Part shown: one piece after another, positions 9,334 to 17,763 of the stretch
How positions within the stretch are numbered: position 1 is the stretch's first letter
How the letters are laid out: each line of letters starts with the position of its first letter
Assembly (NCBI GenBank): GCA_023151185.1
Contig: JAKLJL010000001.1
Location: 744,001-808,000, forward strand
From: Bacteroidota bacterium
GTDB lineage: Bacteria; Bacteroidota; JABWAT01
Reading direction: 5' to 3'
Length of the DNA: 64,000 nucleotides
Position numbers and translations under genes: made by a program
Notes under the pieces: generated by a model
What the model was told of the DNA's origin: nothing
Seen by the model: the letters and a program-made list of their open reading frames with translations, nothing else
The model's database searches: none

Positions 9334-10758
9334 TTAAACCTTCTCAGATTTCAACGCGGCTTCCATTCCGCGATGAAAAGCTTCAACATTCAGCGGGTAC
9401 AGGTCCTTTTTATCCTTCAGACCCTGTTTCACTGCATTAAGAAATGAGTTTTCAGGAAACAGATCGGTTGCTGCCTGAAGTGCACCCAGAGCCACTATGT
9501 TTTTCACCATCAGTTTTCCCAGTTCAGATGCAATATCCGACATCGGTACCATGACAATTTTGACCGAACTGTCTACTGCCGGCAGGGTATGAATCACGGT
9601 GCTGTCACCGATAATAATCCCACCCTTTCTTACTTTTCCTGCAAATTTATCCATACTGGGCTGGTTGAACGCAATTAAGATATGCGGATCAGGCGCTGAA
9701 GGGGAGAGAACCTCCATTTTTGCAATGTGTACATCAGCATAGCTTGTGCCACCCCTGGATTCCGGTCCATAGCTTGGAATATGGGTTGAATCATAGCCTT
9801 CATTGATTGCAGTTCGGGTAATCAGGAGTGCGGCAGTTTGAGCGCCATCACCCCCGCTTCCTGCCAGTTTCAGGCTGATATCAAGCGGATCAATATGCTG
9901 CGGAAACCCTTCTGCGAACCGGTTAACTTCATCTGAAGTTGCCCCGATCAGTCCCAACAGTTTTTCCGGCGTAAAGTCAGGCTTTTTAAAGTCAAATGCC
10001 TGGGTTGGTTCTACATCTTTTTTCACACCAAGCGGATAGACCGGCACCATTGAGTTTTTTACCCACTCCTGAGCATCGGCAGGTGGGAGATGGAGGTGGG
10101 TCGGACATTCTGCCAGAACTTCCACAAAGGAGAATCCTTTATTTTCTACCTGAAGCTGGAGAGCTTTCTTAATCGCTTTTTTGGCTCTTATCCGTTGTTT
10201 TGAGTCGAATAGAGCCACCCGTTCGACATAAATGGGTGAATCCATCTGTGCAATCATTTCAGCCATTTTCAGCGGCATACCCATGAAGTTGTTTCTGCCA
10301 TAGGGCGAAGTCATGGTTTTCATGCCCGGGAGTGTGGTAGGGGCCATCTGGCCGCCAGTCATCCCGTAAATTGCATTGTTAATGAAGATGACGGAAATAG
10401 GAAGGCCGATCTGAGCAGCATGAACGATTTCTGCGAGGCCGATCGAAGCCAGGTCACCATCACCCTGATAGCTGATGACCACAGATTCCGGATTGGCCAT
10501 TTTATGGCCGATTGCCACAGCCGGAGCCCGTCCGTGGGCAGCCTGAGAGTTTCCGACATCCATATAATAATACAGAAATACAGAGCACCCGACCGGTGAA
10601 ATGGCAACCGTTCGGTCCTGAATGCCCAATTCATCAATACTTTCGGCAAGAAATTTATGAGCCAGTCCATGGCCGCACCCGGGACAATAGTGAGTTGAAT
10701 GTCCCTTCAGGCCTTCACCATGTGAATGCCGGGTGAATGTACTGTAAAATGCACTCAT
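9334..10758 (-). CDS. 2-oxoacid:ferredoxin oxidoreductase, fused beta (TPP) and gamma subunits
   Basis: The N-terminal ~250 residues are the thiamine-pyrophosphate (beta) subunit: HYCPGCGHG, SPVGCS, the TPP/Mg motif GDGDLASIG...NNAIYGMTGGQ. Residues ~285-474 are the gamma subunit: SGGDGAQTAALL, SYGPESRGGTS, IAFNQPSMDKF. The enzyme oxidatively decarboxylates a 2-oxoacid to acyl-CoA and reduces ferredoxin, or runs in reverse. It is translated with the upstream alpha/ferredoxin gene through an ATGA overlap. The close match to VorAC/KorAC types and ilvD nearby favour branched-chain 2-oxoacids (Vor), but pyruvate or 2-oxoglutarate cannot be excluded by eye. Confidence 0.9.
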   Translation of the reverse strand: MSAFYSTFTRHSHGEGLKGHSTHYCPGCGHGLAHKFLAESIDELGIQDRTVAISPVGCSVFLYYYMDVGNSQAAHGRAPAVAIGHKMANPESVVISYQGDGDLASIGLAEIVHAAQIGLPISVIFINNAIYGMTGGQMAPTTLPGMKTMTSPYGRNNFMGMPLKMAEMIAQMDSPIYVERVALFDSKQRIRAKKAIKKALQLQVENKGFSFVEVLAECPTHLHLPPADAQEWVKNSMVPVYPLGVKKDVEPTQAFDFKKPDFTPEKLLGLIGATSDEVNRFAEGFPQHIDPLDISLKLAGSGGDGAQTAALLITRTAINEGYDSTHIPSYGPESRGGTSYADVHIAKMEVLSPSAPDPHILIAFNQPSMDKFAGKVRKGGIIIGDSTVIHTLPAVDSSVKIVMVPMSDIASELGKLMVKNIVALGALQAATDLFPENSFLNAVKQGLKDKKDLYPLNVEAFHRGMEAALKSEKV

Positions 10759-12152
10759 ACCGCTGCTCCTTCCAGAAGGTGAATTTTTTCAACAATCTCA
10801 TGAGTTTGGGGCAAAATTCCGCCAAACCGTCTGACGTGTTCAATCGGCGGGACATCCGAATACCCGGCCTTACTCAGAGCTAACCGGATTTCATCTTCAA
10901 GCTGGCCATTGCTCGCTTCAACCACGACAATCTGCCGGATCTGTTTCAGCCTGCTGATAAGACCATTTACCGGGAAAGGCCAGGCGGTTACCGGGCGGAA
11001 AAGTCCTACCTGAATCCCTTCAGACCGTAACTGCTGAACGGCACCTTTTGCCATCTGGGCAGGAGTATTCATGGCCACAAGTAAAATTTCAGCGTCATCA
11101 CAGTAAAATTCATCAAACCGCTGTTCAGCTTCTGCCATCCGGGCATATTTCTCATTCAGGCGAATATTTCTGGCTTCCAGATCGGCTTCGGTAATATCGA
11201 TGGAAGCAATGAGGTTTCCACGATGATCAGCATCGCCATAAACAGCCCAGTCGGGTATTCCGGGTCTGATCATATAGTCCGGAAGTGAGACTTTGCCGGT
11301 TATCTGCCCCAGATATCCATCCCCGATCAGAATCACCGGGTTTCTGTATTTGAAAGTCAGTTCAAAGGCCAGCATGGTGAAGTCCAGCATTTCCTGGGGT
11401 GTTGCCGGCGCAAGAACAATGGCATGTGTGTTTCCATGACCCAGTCCGCGGCAGACAAGCTTGATGTCACTCTGCTCGGGTGCAATATTTCCAAGTCCGG
11501 GTCCGCCGCGCATGATATTGACTACAACTGAGGGAACCTCAGCTCCGATCATGTAGGAAATCCCTTCCAGCATCAGCGAAAAACCGGGTGAAGAAGTAAA
11601 GGTCATGCAGGGAAGTCCGGCACCGCCGGTTCCGTACAGCATATTAATGGCAGCAACCTCTGATACAGCCTGAATGAAAATTCCATCCAGATTGGGTAAG
11701 AGTTTTGCCATCAGCTCGGCTCCTTCGGTCGATGGGGTAATCGGGTAGCCATAAAAGTGGCGGCATCCTGCAAGAACTGCGCCGATGGACGAAGCATAGG
11801 TGCCTTTGATCAGGATTGGTTTTCCGGGGTTGATCGGGACCCTGATATCCGGAATGGTCACTGCCTTTGGCACCGTCCGGGTAATACCCGTGAAGGTATC
11901 CTTTGTGACAACTGAATAATCATCCGTGACCGAATCCATGTGAAGCCCATAGGGTTCCGGACAGGCCGTAACACATAAACCGCAATGACTGCAGTTTTCA
12001 AGGTGAAGAACCACCGGGGTAAGCCCGGTAAGCGGGTTGATTTCATTTCCCATTTCAATACAGTTGTGAACACAGGCATCGATGCACCGTGCACACCCTT
12101 TACAGTAAGAAGGGTCAACCGCCGGTAAAAGATGTTCTCTTGAATTTGGCAT
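10755..12152 (-). CDS. 2-oxoacid:ferredoxin oxidoreductase, fused ferredoxin and alpha subunit (VorB-like)
   Basis: Residues ~15-60 carry two [4Fe-4S] motifs, CKGCARCIDAC and CSHCGLCVTAC. The alpha subunit follows: GNEA-type region KGTYASSIGAVLAGCRHF with YGYPITPSTEG, then AINMLYGTGGAGLPCMTFTSSPG and the MRGGPGLGN segment of VorB/PorA proteins. Together with the downstream beta-gamma polypeptide it supplies all four subunits of the ferredoxin-dependent 2-oxoacid dehydrogenase from two genes. The start is preceded by CTCAGGAGTTAGTT, a good ribosome-binding site. A TATAAT-like -10 (AATTATAATCGG on this strand) lies about 90 bases upstream in the spacer shared with ilvD. Confidence 0.9.
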   Translation of the reverse strand: MPNSREHLLPAVDPSYCKGCARCIDACVHNCIEMGNEINPLTGLTPVVLHLENCSHCGLCVTACPEPYGLHMDSVTDDYSVVTKDTFTGITRTVPKAVTIPDIRVPINPGKPILIKGTYASSIGAVLAGCRHFYGYPITPSTEGAELMAKLLPNLDGIFIQAVSEVAAINMLYGTGGAGLPCMTFTSSPGFSLMLEGISYMIGAEVPSVVVNIMRGGPGLGNIAPEQSDIKLVCRGLGHGNTHAIVLAPATPQEMLDFTMLAFELTFKYRNPVILIGDGYLGQITGKVSLPDYMIRPGIPDWAVYGDADHRGNLIASIDITEADLEARNIRLNEKYARMAEAEQRFDEFYCDDAEILLVAMNTPAQMAKGAVQQLRSEGIQVGLFRPVTAWPFPVNGLISRLKQIRQIVVVEASNGQLEDEIRLALSKAGYSDVPPIEHVRRFGGILPQTHEIVEKIHLLEGAAV

Positions 12153-12483
12153 AACTAACTCCTGAGAGTTCTGATTTTTAATGAACCCAATTTACCGTAT
12201 TTATTTTTTAAAGGGAAGGTTTTTCAGGAATCCTAATCCGATTATAATTAGCACTTTATTGTCTTTAAGTTCATAAAAAAACGATACTTAAGGAAAATCT
12301 GACGACCTCTGTACCCGTCACTCCGGCTGAGGTAGTTTCCCTTAATTTAAAAAGTTAATCTGGTGAATACTTAAAAATATTAAGAGACGGGGGATGAACT
12401 TGTCTGGTGAATTTTGTATTTTTCAGGAAGCTGCAACCTGATGTCAGGGCAGATATCCAAACCAGATACCCGGAGTTTTTCCA
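12153..12483. other. Divergent intergenic region between the oxidoreductase operon and ilvD
   Basis: 331 bases, AT-rich, with no ORF. On the minus strand there is a TATAAT hexamer near 12240-12246 that could drive the oxidoreductase genes. On the plus strand CCCGGAG about 10 bases before the ilvD ATG is the likely ribosome-binding site. A more GC-rich patch at ~12300-12340 (GACCTC...GAGGT) has only a weak pairing potential. I see no T-box specifier structure or leader peptide rich in Ile/Val/Leu. Confidence 0.5.
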
Positions 12484-14163
12484 ATGAAAAAGGACTTAAA
12501 CCAGTTCAGTTCTGAATTAACACAAAAGGTCAGCCAGGTCGGATCAAAAGCGATGCTTTACGGCATCGGGATGACAGATGCAGACATGGAAAAAGCTCAG
12601 GTTGGTATTGCAAGCATGGGATGGGATGGAAACCCCTGCAACATGCATTTAAATGCCCTTGCTCAGGAAGTTAAAAAGGGTTGCCAGGAAGCCGGACTTT
12701 ATGGATTGGTGTTCCATACGATTGGAGTTTCGGACGGAATTTCGATGGGCACACAAGGAATGAAAGCCAGCCTCCCGAGCCGTGATATCATTGCAGATTC
12801 CATTGAAACTGTGATGAAAGCGCAATGGTATGATGCCTGTATCAGTTTACCCGGATGTGATAAAAATATGCCGGGTGCCGTCATGGGGATGTCCAGAATT
12901 AACCGTCCTTCCATAATGGTCTATGGCGGTGCAATCCGTGCAGGAAAATTAGGGGACCGCAAACTTGATGTGGTTTCAGCCTTTGAAAGTTACGGGGAAT
13001 ATCTATCGGGAAAAATTACCCAGGAAGAAATGAATGCAGTTTTGCGGGAAGCCTGTCCCGGGCAGGGAGCCTGTGGTGGGATGTATACTGCAAATACCAT
13101 GGCAGCCGCCATCGAAACCCTTGGGCTTTCGCTGCCCTACAGTTCATCCATTCCGGCCAATAGTGTTGAGAAAATCGCCGAGTGCCGTGCTGCCGGAAAG
13201 GCCACGCGTCACTTGCTTGAAAAGGACATCAAACCGTCAGATATCCTCACCCGCCAGGCCTTTTTAAATGCCATTGCAGTTGTCATCGCACTTGGTGGTT
13301 CCACCAATGCAGTTCTTCATCTTCTTGCCATGGCCAGAACAGCAAAAGTTCAGCTTTCTATCGATGATTTTCAGACCGTTTCGGATAAAGTTCCCTATCT
13401 GGCAGATCTGAAACCCTCAGGAAAGTATGTCTTCGAAGATTTATATGCGGTTGGCGGAGTTCCCGCCGTACAAAAACTGCTTCTGAAACATGGATTTATT
13501 GACGGATCCTGCCTGACTGTAACCGGTAAAACTCTGGGCGAAAATCTGGCCGCCTGCCGGGATCTTGAAAAGGAACAGGTCATTATCATGCCGGTTGATC
13601 AGCCGCTGAAAGCTTCCGGTCACCTCAGGATTCTTTACGGAAATCTCTCACCCGAAGGTGCCGTAGCTAAAATTACCGGAAAAGAAGGGTTGGTTTTTAC
13701 AGGTCCTGCCCGGGTTTTTGATGGTGAAGAGGCGGCCCTGACCGGTATTCAAAAAGGAGAAGTCAAGTCCGGTGATGTTGTGGTCATCCGGTATGAAGGC
13801 CCCAAAGGCGGGCCGGGGATGAGGGAAATGCTGTCCATTACTGCGGCTATTATGGGTGCTGGTCTTGGGAAAAGTGTAGCTTTGATAACAGACGGCAGAT
13901 TTTCTGGTGGAACCCATGGGTTCGTTGTTGGTCATATTACACCTGAAGCCCAAACCGGCGGCCCCATTGGGTTATTGCAAAATGGCGATGTCATCACCAT
14001 TGATGCGGTGAAAAACAGCCTTTCGGTTGCGGTGTCCGGGACAGAGCTGGCCGCCAGAAAACAAAACTGGATTGAACCGCCGTTAAGCGTAACGGAAGGA
14101 GTCCTGTACAAGTATGCCAAACTGGTTTCCTCTGCCTCTGAAGGGTGTGTAACTGATCTTTAA
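12484..14163 (+). CDS. ilvD: Dihydroxy-acid dehydratase
   Basis: 559 residues, the usual length. The enzyme dehydrates 2,3-dihydroxy-isovalerate and -methylvalerate to the 2-oxoacids that precede valine, leucine and isoleucine. Its three cluster cysteines are visible: Cys52 in GNPCNMHL, Cys125 in PGCDKNMPG and Cys197 in [14 protein letters not shown]. The C-terminal [11 protein letters not shown]-type motif appears as [17 protein letters not shown]. The arrangement of Cys residues fits the [2Fe-2S] type. It is transcribed divergently from the ferredoxin-dependent oxidoreductase, whose likely substrates are the products of this enzyme, and is followed after 18 bases by a rhomboid gene. Other ilv genes are not in the window. 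Confidence 0.97.
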   Translation: MKKDLNQFSSELTQKVSQVGSKAMLYGIGMTDADMEKAQVGIASMGWDGNPCNMHLNALAQEVKKGCQEAGLYGLVFHTIGVSDGISMGTQGMKASLPSRDIIADSIETVMKAQWYDACISLPGCDKNMPGAVMGMSRINRPSIMVYGGAIRAGKLGDRKLDVVSAFESYGEYLSGKITQEEMNAVLREACPGQGACGGMYTANTMAAAIETLGLSLPYSSSIPANSVEKIAECRAAGKATRHLLEKDIKPSDILTRQAFLNAIAVVIALGGSTNAVLHLLAMARTAKVQLSIDDFQTVSDKVPYLADLKPSGKYVFEDLYAVGGVPAVQKLLLKHGFIDGSCLTVTGKTLGENLAACRDLEKEQVIIMPVDQPLKASGHLRILYGNLSPEGAVAKITGKEGLVFTGPARVFDGEEAALTGIQKGEVKSGDVVVIRYEGPKGGPGMREMLSITAAIMGAGLGKSVALITDGRFSGGTHGFVVGHITPEAQTGGPIGLLQNGDVITIDAVKNSLSVAVSGTELAARKQNWIEPPLSVTEGVLYKYAKLVSSASEGCVTDL

Positions 14164-14181
14164 ATCTGAAAGAGTAGTCCA

Positions 14182-14793
14182 GTGCTTGAAGAATCACCAG
14201 TTGCATCGGTCATTTTAATACTTATTCTGGGACCCGGATTATACGGGCTTTTATACGACGGGTCCCTGATCCGGAAATGGATGCTTTCTCCCTATTCTGT
14301 AAAGCGGGGAGAAGGAATTCTGACTCTTGTAACCAGCGGATTTGTACATGCTGACTGGGGACACCTTCTTTTTAATCTGATTTCCTTTTTCTTCTTTGCT
14401 TTTCCGCTTGAAAAAACAATCGGGTCGCTTGATTTTTTTCTGGTTTACTCATTAAGTCTTGTAATTTCCATCCTGCCGGATATGATTTCTCAGCGGGATA
14501 ATCCCAATTATGCCACCTTGGGTGCTTCTGGTGCTATTTCGGGGGTCATCTACAGTTTTATCCTGTTCTACCCGATGACGGAAATCTATCTGTTCCTGAT
14601 TCCCGTCGGAATTCCGGCCTGGCTTTTTGCCCTGCTTTACCTGGCGGGCTCAGCCCTGGCTGCCCGGTATCAATGGGGAAATATCAACCACTCGGCACAT
14701 TTTACCGGTGCGGTCACCGGGGCCCTGGTCACTTTTCTTCTTTTTCCGGATCTGTTCAGGGAATGGGCATCATTTCTATTCCCCTGGTTCTGA
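14182..14793 (+). CDS. Rhomboid family intramembrane serine protease
   Basis: 203 residues with about six hydrophobic segments. The catalytic dyad of rhomboids is present: Ser in LGASGAISG (GxSG, TM4) and His in NHSAHFTGAVTGA (TM6). The HADWGHLLFNL segment is the conserved HxxxHxxxN motif region of TM2, with the first His of the motif present. Rhomboids cut single-pass membrane proteins within or near the bilayer. The start is a GTG, 18 bases after ilvD, so co-transcription with ilvD is likely but functional linkage is not obvious. A Shine-Dalgarno (GAAAGAG) lies somewhat far upstream. Confidence 0.88.
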   Translation: MLEESPVASVILILILGPGLYGLLYDGSLIRKWMLSPYSVKRGEGILTLVTSGFVHADWGHLLFNLISFFFFAFPLEKTIGSLDFFLVYSLSLVISILPDMISQRDNPNYATLGASGAISGVIYSFILFYPMTEIYLFLIPVGIPAWLFALLYLAGSALAARYQWGNINHSAHFTGAVTGALVTFLLFPDLFREWASFLFPWF

Positions 14794-14874
14794 AGGGTAA
14801 ATCCAGATAAAATTCGGGTTGATCCTTTCTTCTGCTTTGGATACCTTTGGACTTACCAAATTTCTGGAGACACT

Positions 14875-15501
14875 ATGAATTTCAGATCAGTATTACTTTC
14901 CGCCCTTGTTGTATCCGGCGCTTTTTCAGCAGTCGCCCAAACAGAAGCAGAATCTTCGGCAAAGGAGGCTCTGGATGCGATTAAGGCTAAAAAATGGGCA
15001 ACTGCCGGAACGGCACTTCAAACGGCACTGATGGAGGTCAACAACCAGATAGCAGAGGAATTTAAGCTGGCACTTCCAAAACCGGCAGCCGGCTGGACGG
15101 AAGAATCCTCTGATGGAATACAAACCGGTCTTGGAATTCTGGGCGGTGGCTCAGGTGCTGAAAAAACCTATCAGTTGATCCAAAACCAGACAGATGAGTC
15201 CTATACTGAAACGCCGTCTGTAAAAATTTCGATTCTTGCTAACTCCCCAATGGTCAGTACCATTTCAATGGCCATCAGCAACCCGATGATGATGGGCGCA
15301 ATGGGGAAATCGGTTAAAGTTGGCAGTGAAAAGGGAATTGAGAAAGCAGAACCCGAGAACAAATCTTATGAAATAACCCTCCTGGTTGGCGGAAATGTGC
15401 TGGTCACCATTTCAGGGACCGGAATTACCGACCGGAAAGTGGTTCTGGATTATGCCCAGGCAATTGATTTTAAAAAAATAAAAGCTGTAATGGCCGAATA
15501 A
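14875..15501 (+). CDS. Secreted protein of unknown function
   Basis: 208 residues. I do not recognise a family. A clear signal peptide (MNFRSVLLSALVVSGAFSAVAQ, cut near AVA-Q) indicates export. The mature N-terminus is a helix rich in Ala/Lys/Glu with a tetratricopeptide-like cadence (EALDAIKAKKWATAGTALQ). Next come a Gly-rich linker (LGILGGGSGAE), a Met-rich stretch (SNPMMMGAMGKSV) and a beta-rich end. GGAGACACT before the ATG is the ribosome-binding site. It is 12 bases ahead of the C1 peptidase gene, so the two are probably one transcript. A substrate, inhibitor or chaperone of that peptidase is conceivable, but this is inference. Confidence 0.7.
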   Translation: MNFRSVLLSALVVSGAFSAVAQTEAESSAKEALDAIKAKKWATAGTALQTALMEVNNQIAEEFKLALPKPAAGWTEESSDGIQTGLGILGGGSGAEKTYQLIQNQTDESYTETPSVKISILANSPMVSTISMAISNPMMMGAMGKSVKVGSEKGIEKAEPENKSYEITLLVGGNVLVTISGTGITDRKVVLDYAQAIDFKKIKAVMAE

Positions 15502-15513
15502 AAAGGATCCGAA

Positions 15514-16728
15514 ATGAAAAAAATTCTTGTTTTTGTTGCCGGGGCACTTCTTGCAGGCGGAGTTTCCGGGCAGGATAAATCGAGGTTTGTTGAGCCGAAA
15601 CCCGGTTATTTTGATCAGCTTAAAAAAATGGCTGAGGACCAGAAAGGAAAATTTACAGAAAAGAAACGGGTTTTCAAGGCTGACTTTTCTTCCGTAAATC
15701 CACCTAAAGAGAATTCAGAATTTAAAGTTATCTGGCATCAGAATCCGGTTTCACAGGGAATTACAGGAACCTGCTGGTGCTTTTCGACTACCTCCTTTTA
15801 TGAGTCTGAAGTTTACCGCCTGACAGGTAAAAAAGTCCGGATTTCTGAACTTTATACAGTTTACTGGGAATATGTTGAGAAAACGGTGCGGTTCATCAGG
15901 GAAAGAGGAAATTCTTTCATTGGAGAAGGATCCGAATCGAATGCAGTAGCCCGTCTGTATAAAAAGTACGGTGCTGTTCCGGCTGAAAGTTATGATGGGC
16001 TTCTTCCGGGATATTCCTGCCACGATCATGAAGCCATGTTTTCCGAAATTGAAGCTTTCCTGAAATCAGTTAAAGAACGGAATCAGTGGAATGAAGAATT
16101 TGCAGTTGAGACAGTAAAGTCAATCCTGAACCATTACATCGGAAAACCACCGGTCAGTGTTTCGGTTGGCGGTAAGTTGCTGACCCCTTCTGAATATCTG
16201 GCCACTGAGCTGAAACTGAAAATGGATGATTATGTTGAAATTCTCAGTTTACTCGAAAAGCCGTACTGGCAGCAGGTAGACTATCCGGTTCCGGATAACT
16301 GGTGGAAAAACTCAGATTACTACAATGTCCCGCTTGAAGACTACATGGCTGCCCTGAATCAGGCTGTTGAGAAAGGATACACTGTTTCTATTGGCGGGGA
16401 TGTCTCTGAACCCGGTCTGGATGGGTTTGAAGGGGTTGCTTTTATTCCATCTTTTGACATTCCGGCTGCGAACATTGACGAAAATGCCCGCCAGTTCCGG
16501 TTTTCGAATGGAACCACGACCGATGACCATGGAATTCACCTTGTTGGCTATGCCGATAAGGACGGAAAGCGGTGGTACCTGATCAAAGATTCAGGATCGG
16601 GCAGCCGGAATCACCCCAATGCTCCTGGGTATTTTTATTTCCGGGAAGACTATGTGAAGCTGAAAATGATGGGATTCACTGTCCATCGTTCTGCGGTAAA
16701 AGACCTTCTCGCCAAATTTAAAAATTAA
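15514..16728 (+). CDS. Secreted C1-family (papain/bleomycin hydrolase-like) cysteine peptidase
   Basis: 404 residues with an N-terminal signal peptide (MKKILVFVAGALLAGGVSGQ). The active site is visible as GTCWCFSTT (nucleophile Cys87) and DDHGIHLVGYA (His). The third residue is unusual: the family norm KNSWG reads IKDSGSGSR, with Asp in the Asn position. The downstream segment YFYFREDYVKLKMMGFTVHR is characteristic of the aminopeptidase C-like C1 proteins of Bacteroidota-type bacteria. The length exceeds classical papain because of an insert between Cys and His. It is probably periplasmic or secreted. It is preceded by AAGGATCCGAA before the ATG and forms a pair with the upstream secreted protein. 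Confidence 0.85.
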   Translation: MKKILVFVAGALLAGGVSGQDKSRFVEPKPGYFDQLKKMAEDQKGKFTEKKRVFKADFSSVNPPKENSEFKVIWHQNPVSQGITGTCWCFSTTSFYESEVYRLTGKKVRISELYTVYWEYVEKTVRFIRERGNSFIGEGSESNAVARLYKKYGAVPAESYDGLLPGYSCHDHEAMFSEIEAFLKSVKERNQWNEEFAVETVKSILNHYIGKPPVSVSVGGKLLTPSEYLATELKLKMDDYVEILSLLEKPYWQQVDYPVPDNWWKNSDYYNVPLEDYMAALNQAVEKGYTVSIGGDVSEPGLDGFEGVAFIPSFDIPAANIDENARQFRFSNGTTTDDHGIHLVGYADKDGKRWYLIKDSGSGSRNHPNAPGYFYFREDYVKLKMMGFTVHRSAVKDLLAKFKN

Positions 16729-16737
16729 TTCCTGCCG

Positions 16738-16767
16738 GCATCCGTACCCGATTTCAGGTACGGATGC
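16738..16767 (+). terminator. Inverted repeat after the C1 peptidase gene
   Basis: Perfect 11-bp repeat GCATCCGTACC / GGTACGGATGC around an 8-nt loop, starting 9 bases after the stop codon. There is no T-tract, so it may be a 3'-end stabiliser or a weak terminator, or belong to the leader of the ABC operon. Confidence 0.5.
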
Positions 16768-16830
16768 TGAACTTCCTGCCCGGTTTCTGTGTTTCCCGTC
16801 TGTTCACCCATTACCAATCCGGAAAAATTC

Positions 16831-17763
16831 ATGGCTTCTGTGATCGAATTACGCGATGTTTCAAAAACATTCAAGGATGTCCGGGCAGTAAAATCTCTTT
16901 CTGCTGATATTAACCAGGGAGAATTTGTTGCTTTGCTTGGGCCGAATGGCGCAGGAAAAACCACTTTGGTTGAAATGATTGAAGGGATCCAGAAACCGGA
17001 TTCCGGTCAGATTCATCTGTTTGGAAAACCCTGGGCAGGAAATGAACCCGTTCTGAGAAAGAAAATTGGTCTTTCACTCCAGGAAACCCATTTTATTGAC
17101 AAAATTACCGTGTGGGAAACCCTCGATCTTTTTGCCTCTTTTTTTGGAATCGGGAAAGACCGGTGTACTGAAGTCCTGAAACTTATCCGTCTCGAAGACA
17201 AAAAGACCTCCTATACGGCCAACCTCTCAGGCGGACAGCGGCAACGGCTTGCTCTTGGTGTAGCATTGCTCAACGAACCGGAACTGCTGCTTCTTGATGA
17301 ACCCACCACCGGTCTTGACCCTGCTGCCCGCCGGGATATCTGGGACATTCTGCTGAAACTGAAGGAAACGGGTACAACTCTGATTCTGACCACCCACTAT
17401 ATGGAGGAGGCAGAATTTCTTTGTGACCGGATTGTCATGATGAACAAAGGAGAAATTCTGGCACAGGGTACTCTGGAAGACTTGCTTGCCACGCACGGCA
17501 GCCGGGAGCAGATTCAGATTCAGCTAACCGAAGCGGTTGATCTCCAGTTTCTTGCGGGACAACCGGGTTTTTTAACCTGTCATTCTCTTGAGAACAAAAA
17601 AGTACATACGTTTGCCGTAACTGACACACCAGGTGCTGTTCAGATTTTACTGACAGAAGTTAAAAAATCGGGTGCTGAAATCAGGTCACTTGAATGCACC
17701 CGTCGCACGCTGGATGATTTATTTATTGAAATGACAGGCCATCACCTGTCTGAGGAGGCCTGA
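16831..17763 (+). CDS. ABC transporter ATP-binding protein (ABC-2 exporter type)
   Basis: About 310 residues. Walker A GPNGAGKTT, Q-loop SLQE, signature LSGGQRQR, Walker B LLLLDEPTTGLDP and the switch His in TTHYMEEAE are all intact. The C-terminal ~90 residues are the regulatory extension seen in CcmA/DrrA-like exporters. The ORF track begins at 16789, but the ATG at 16831 fits the family start (MASVIELRDVSKTF) and the earlier 14 residues look like leader sequence. It is coupled to the permease by a TGATG overlap. The substrate is unknown; drug, lipid or polysaccharide export are typical for the type. Confidence 0.92.
   Translation: MASVIELRDVSKTFKDVRAVKSLSADINQGEFVALLGPNGAGKTTLVEMIEGIQKPDSGQIHLFGKPWAGNEPVLRKKIGLSLQETHFIDKITVWETLDLFASFFGIGKDRCTEVLKLIRLEDKKTSYTANLSGGQRQRLALGVALLNEPELLLLDEPTTGLDPAARRDIWDILLKLKETGTTLILTTHYMEEAEFLCDRIVMMNKGEILAQGTLEDLLATHGSREQIQIQLTEAVDLQFLAGQPGFLTCHSLENKKVHTFAVTDTPGAVQILLTEVKKSGAEIRSLECTRRTLDDLFIEMTGHHLSEEA

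Noticed and set aside
12290-12345. Possible riboswitch or T-box upstream of ilvD
   Set aside because: Only weak pairing (GACCTC/GAGGT); no T-box sequence, anti-terminator or leader peptide could be traced.
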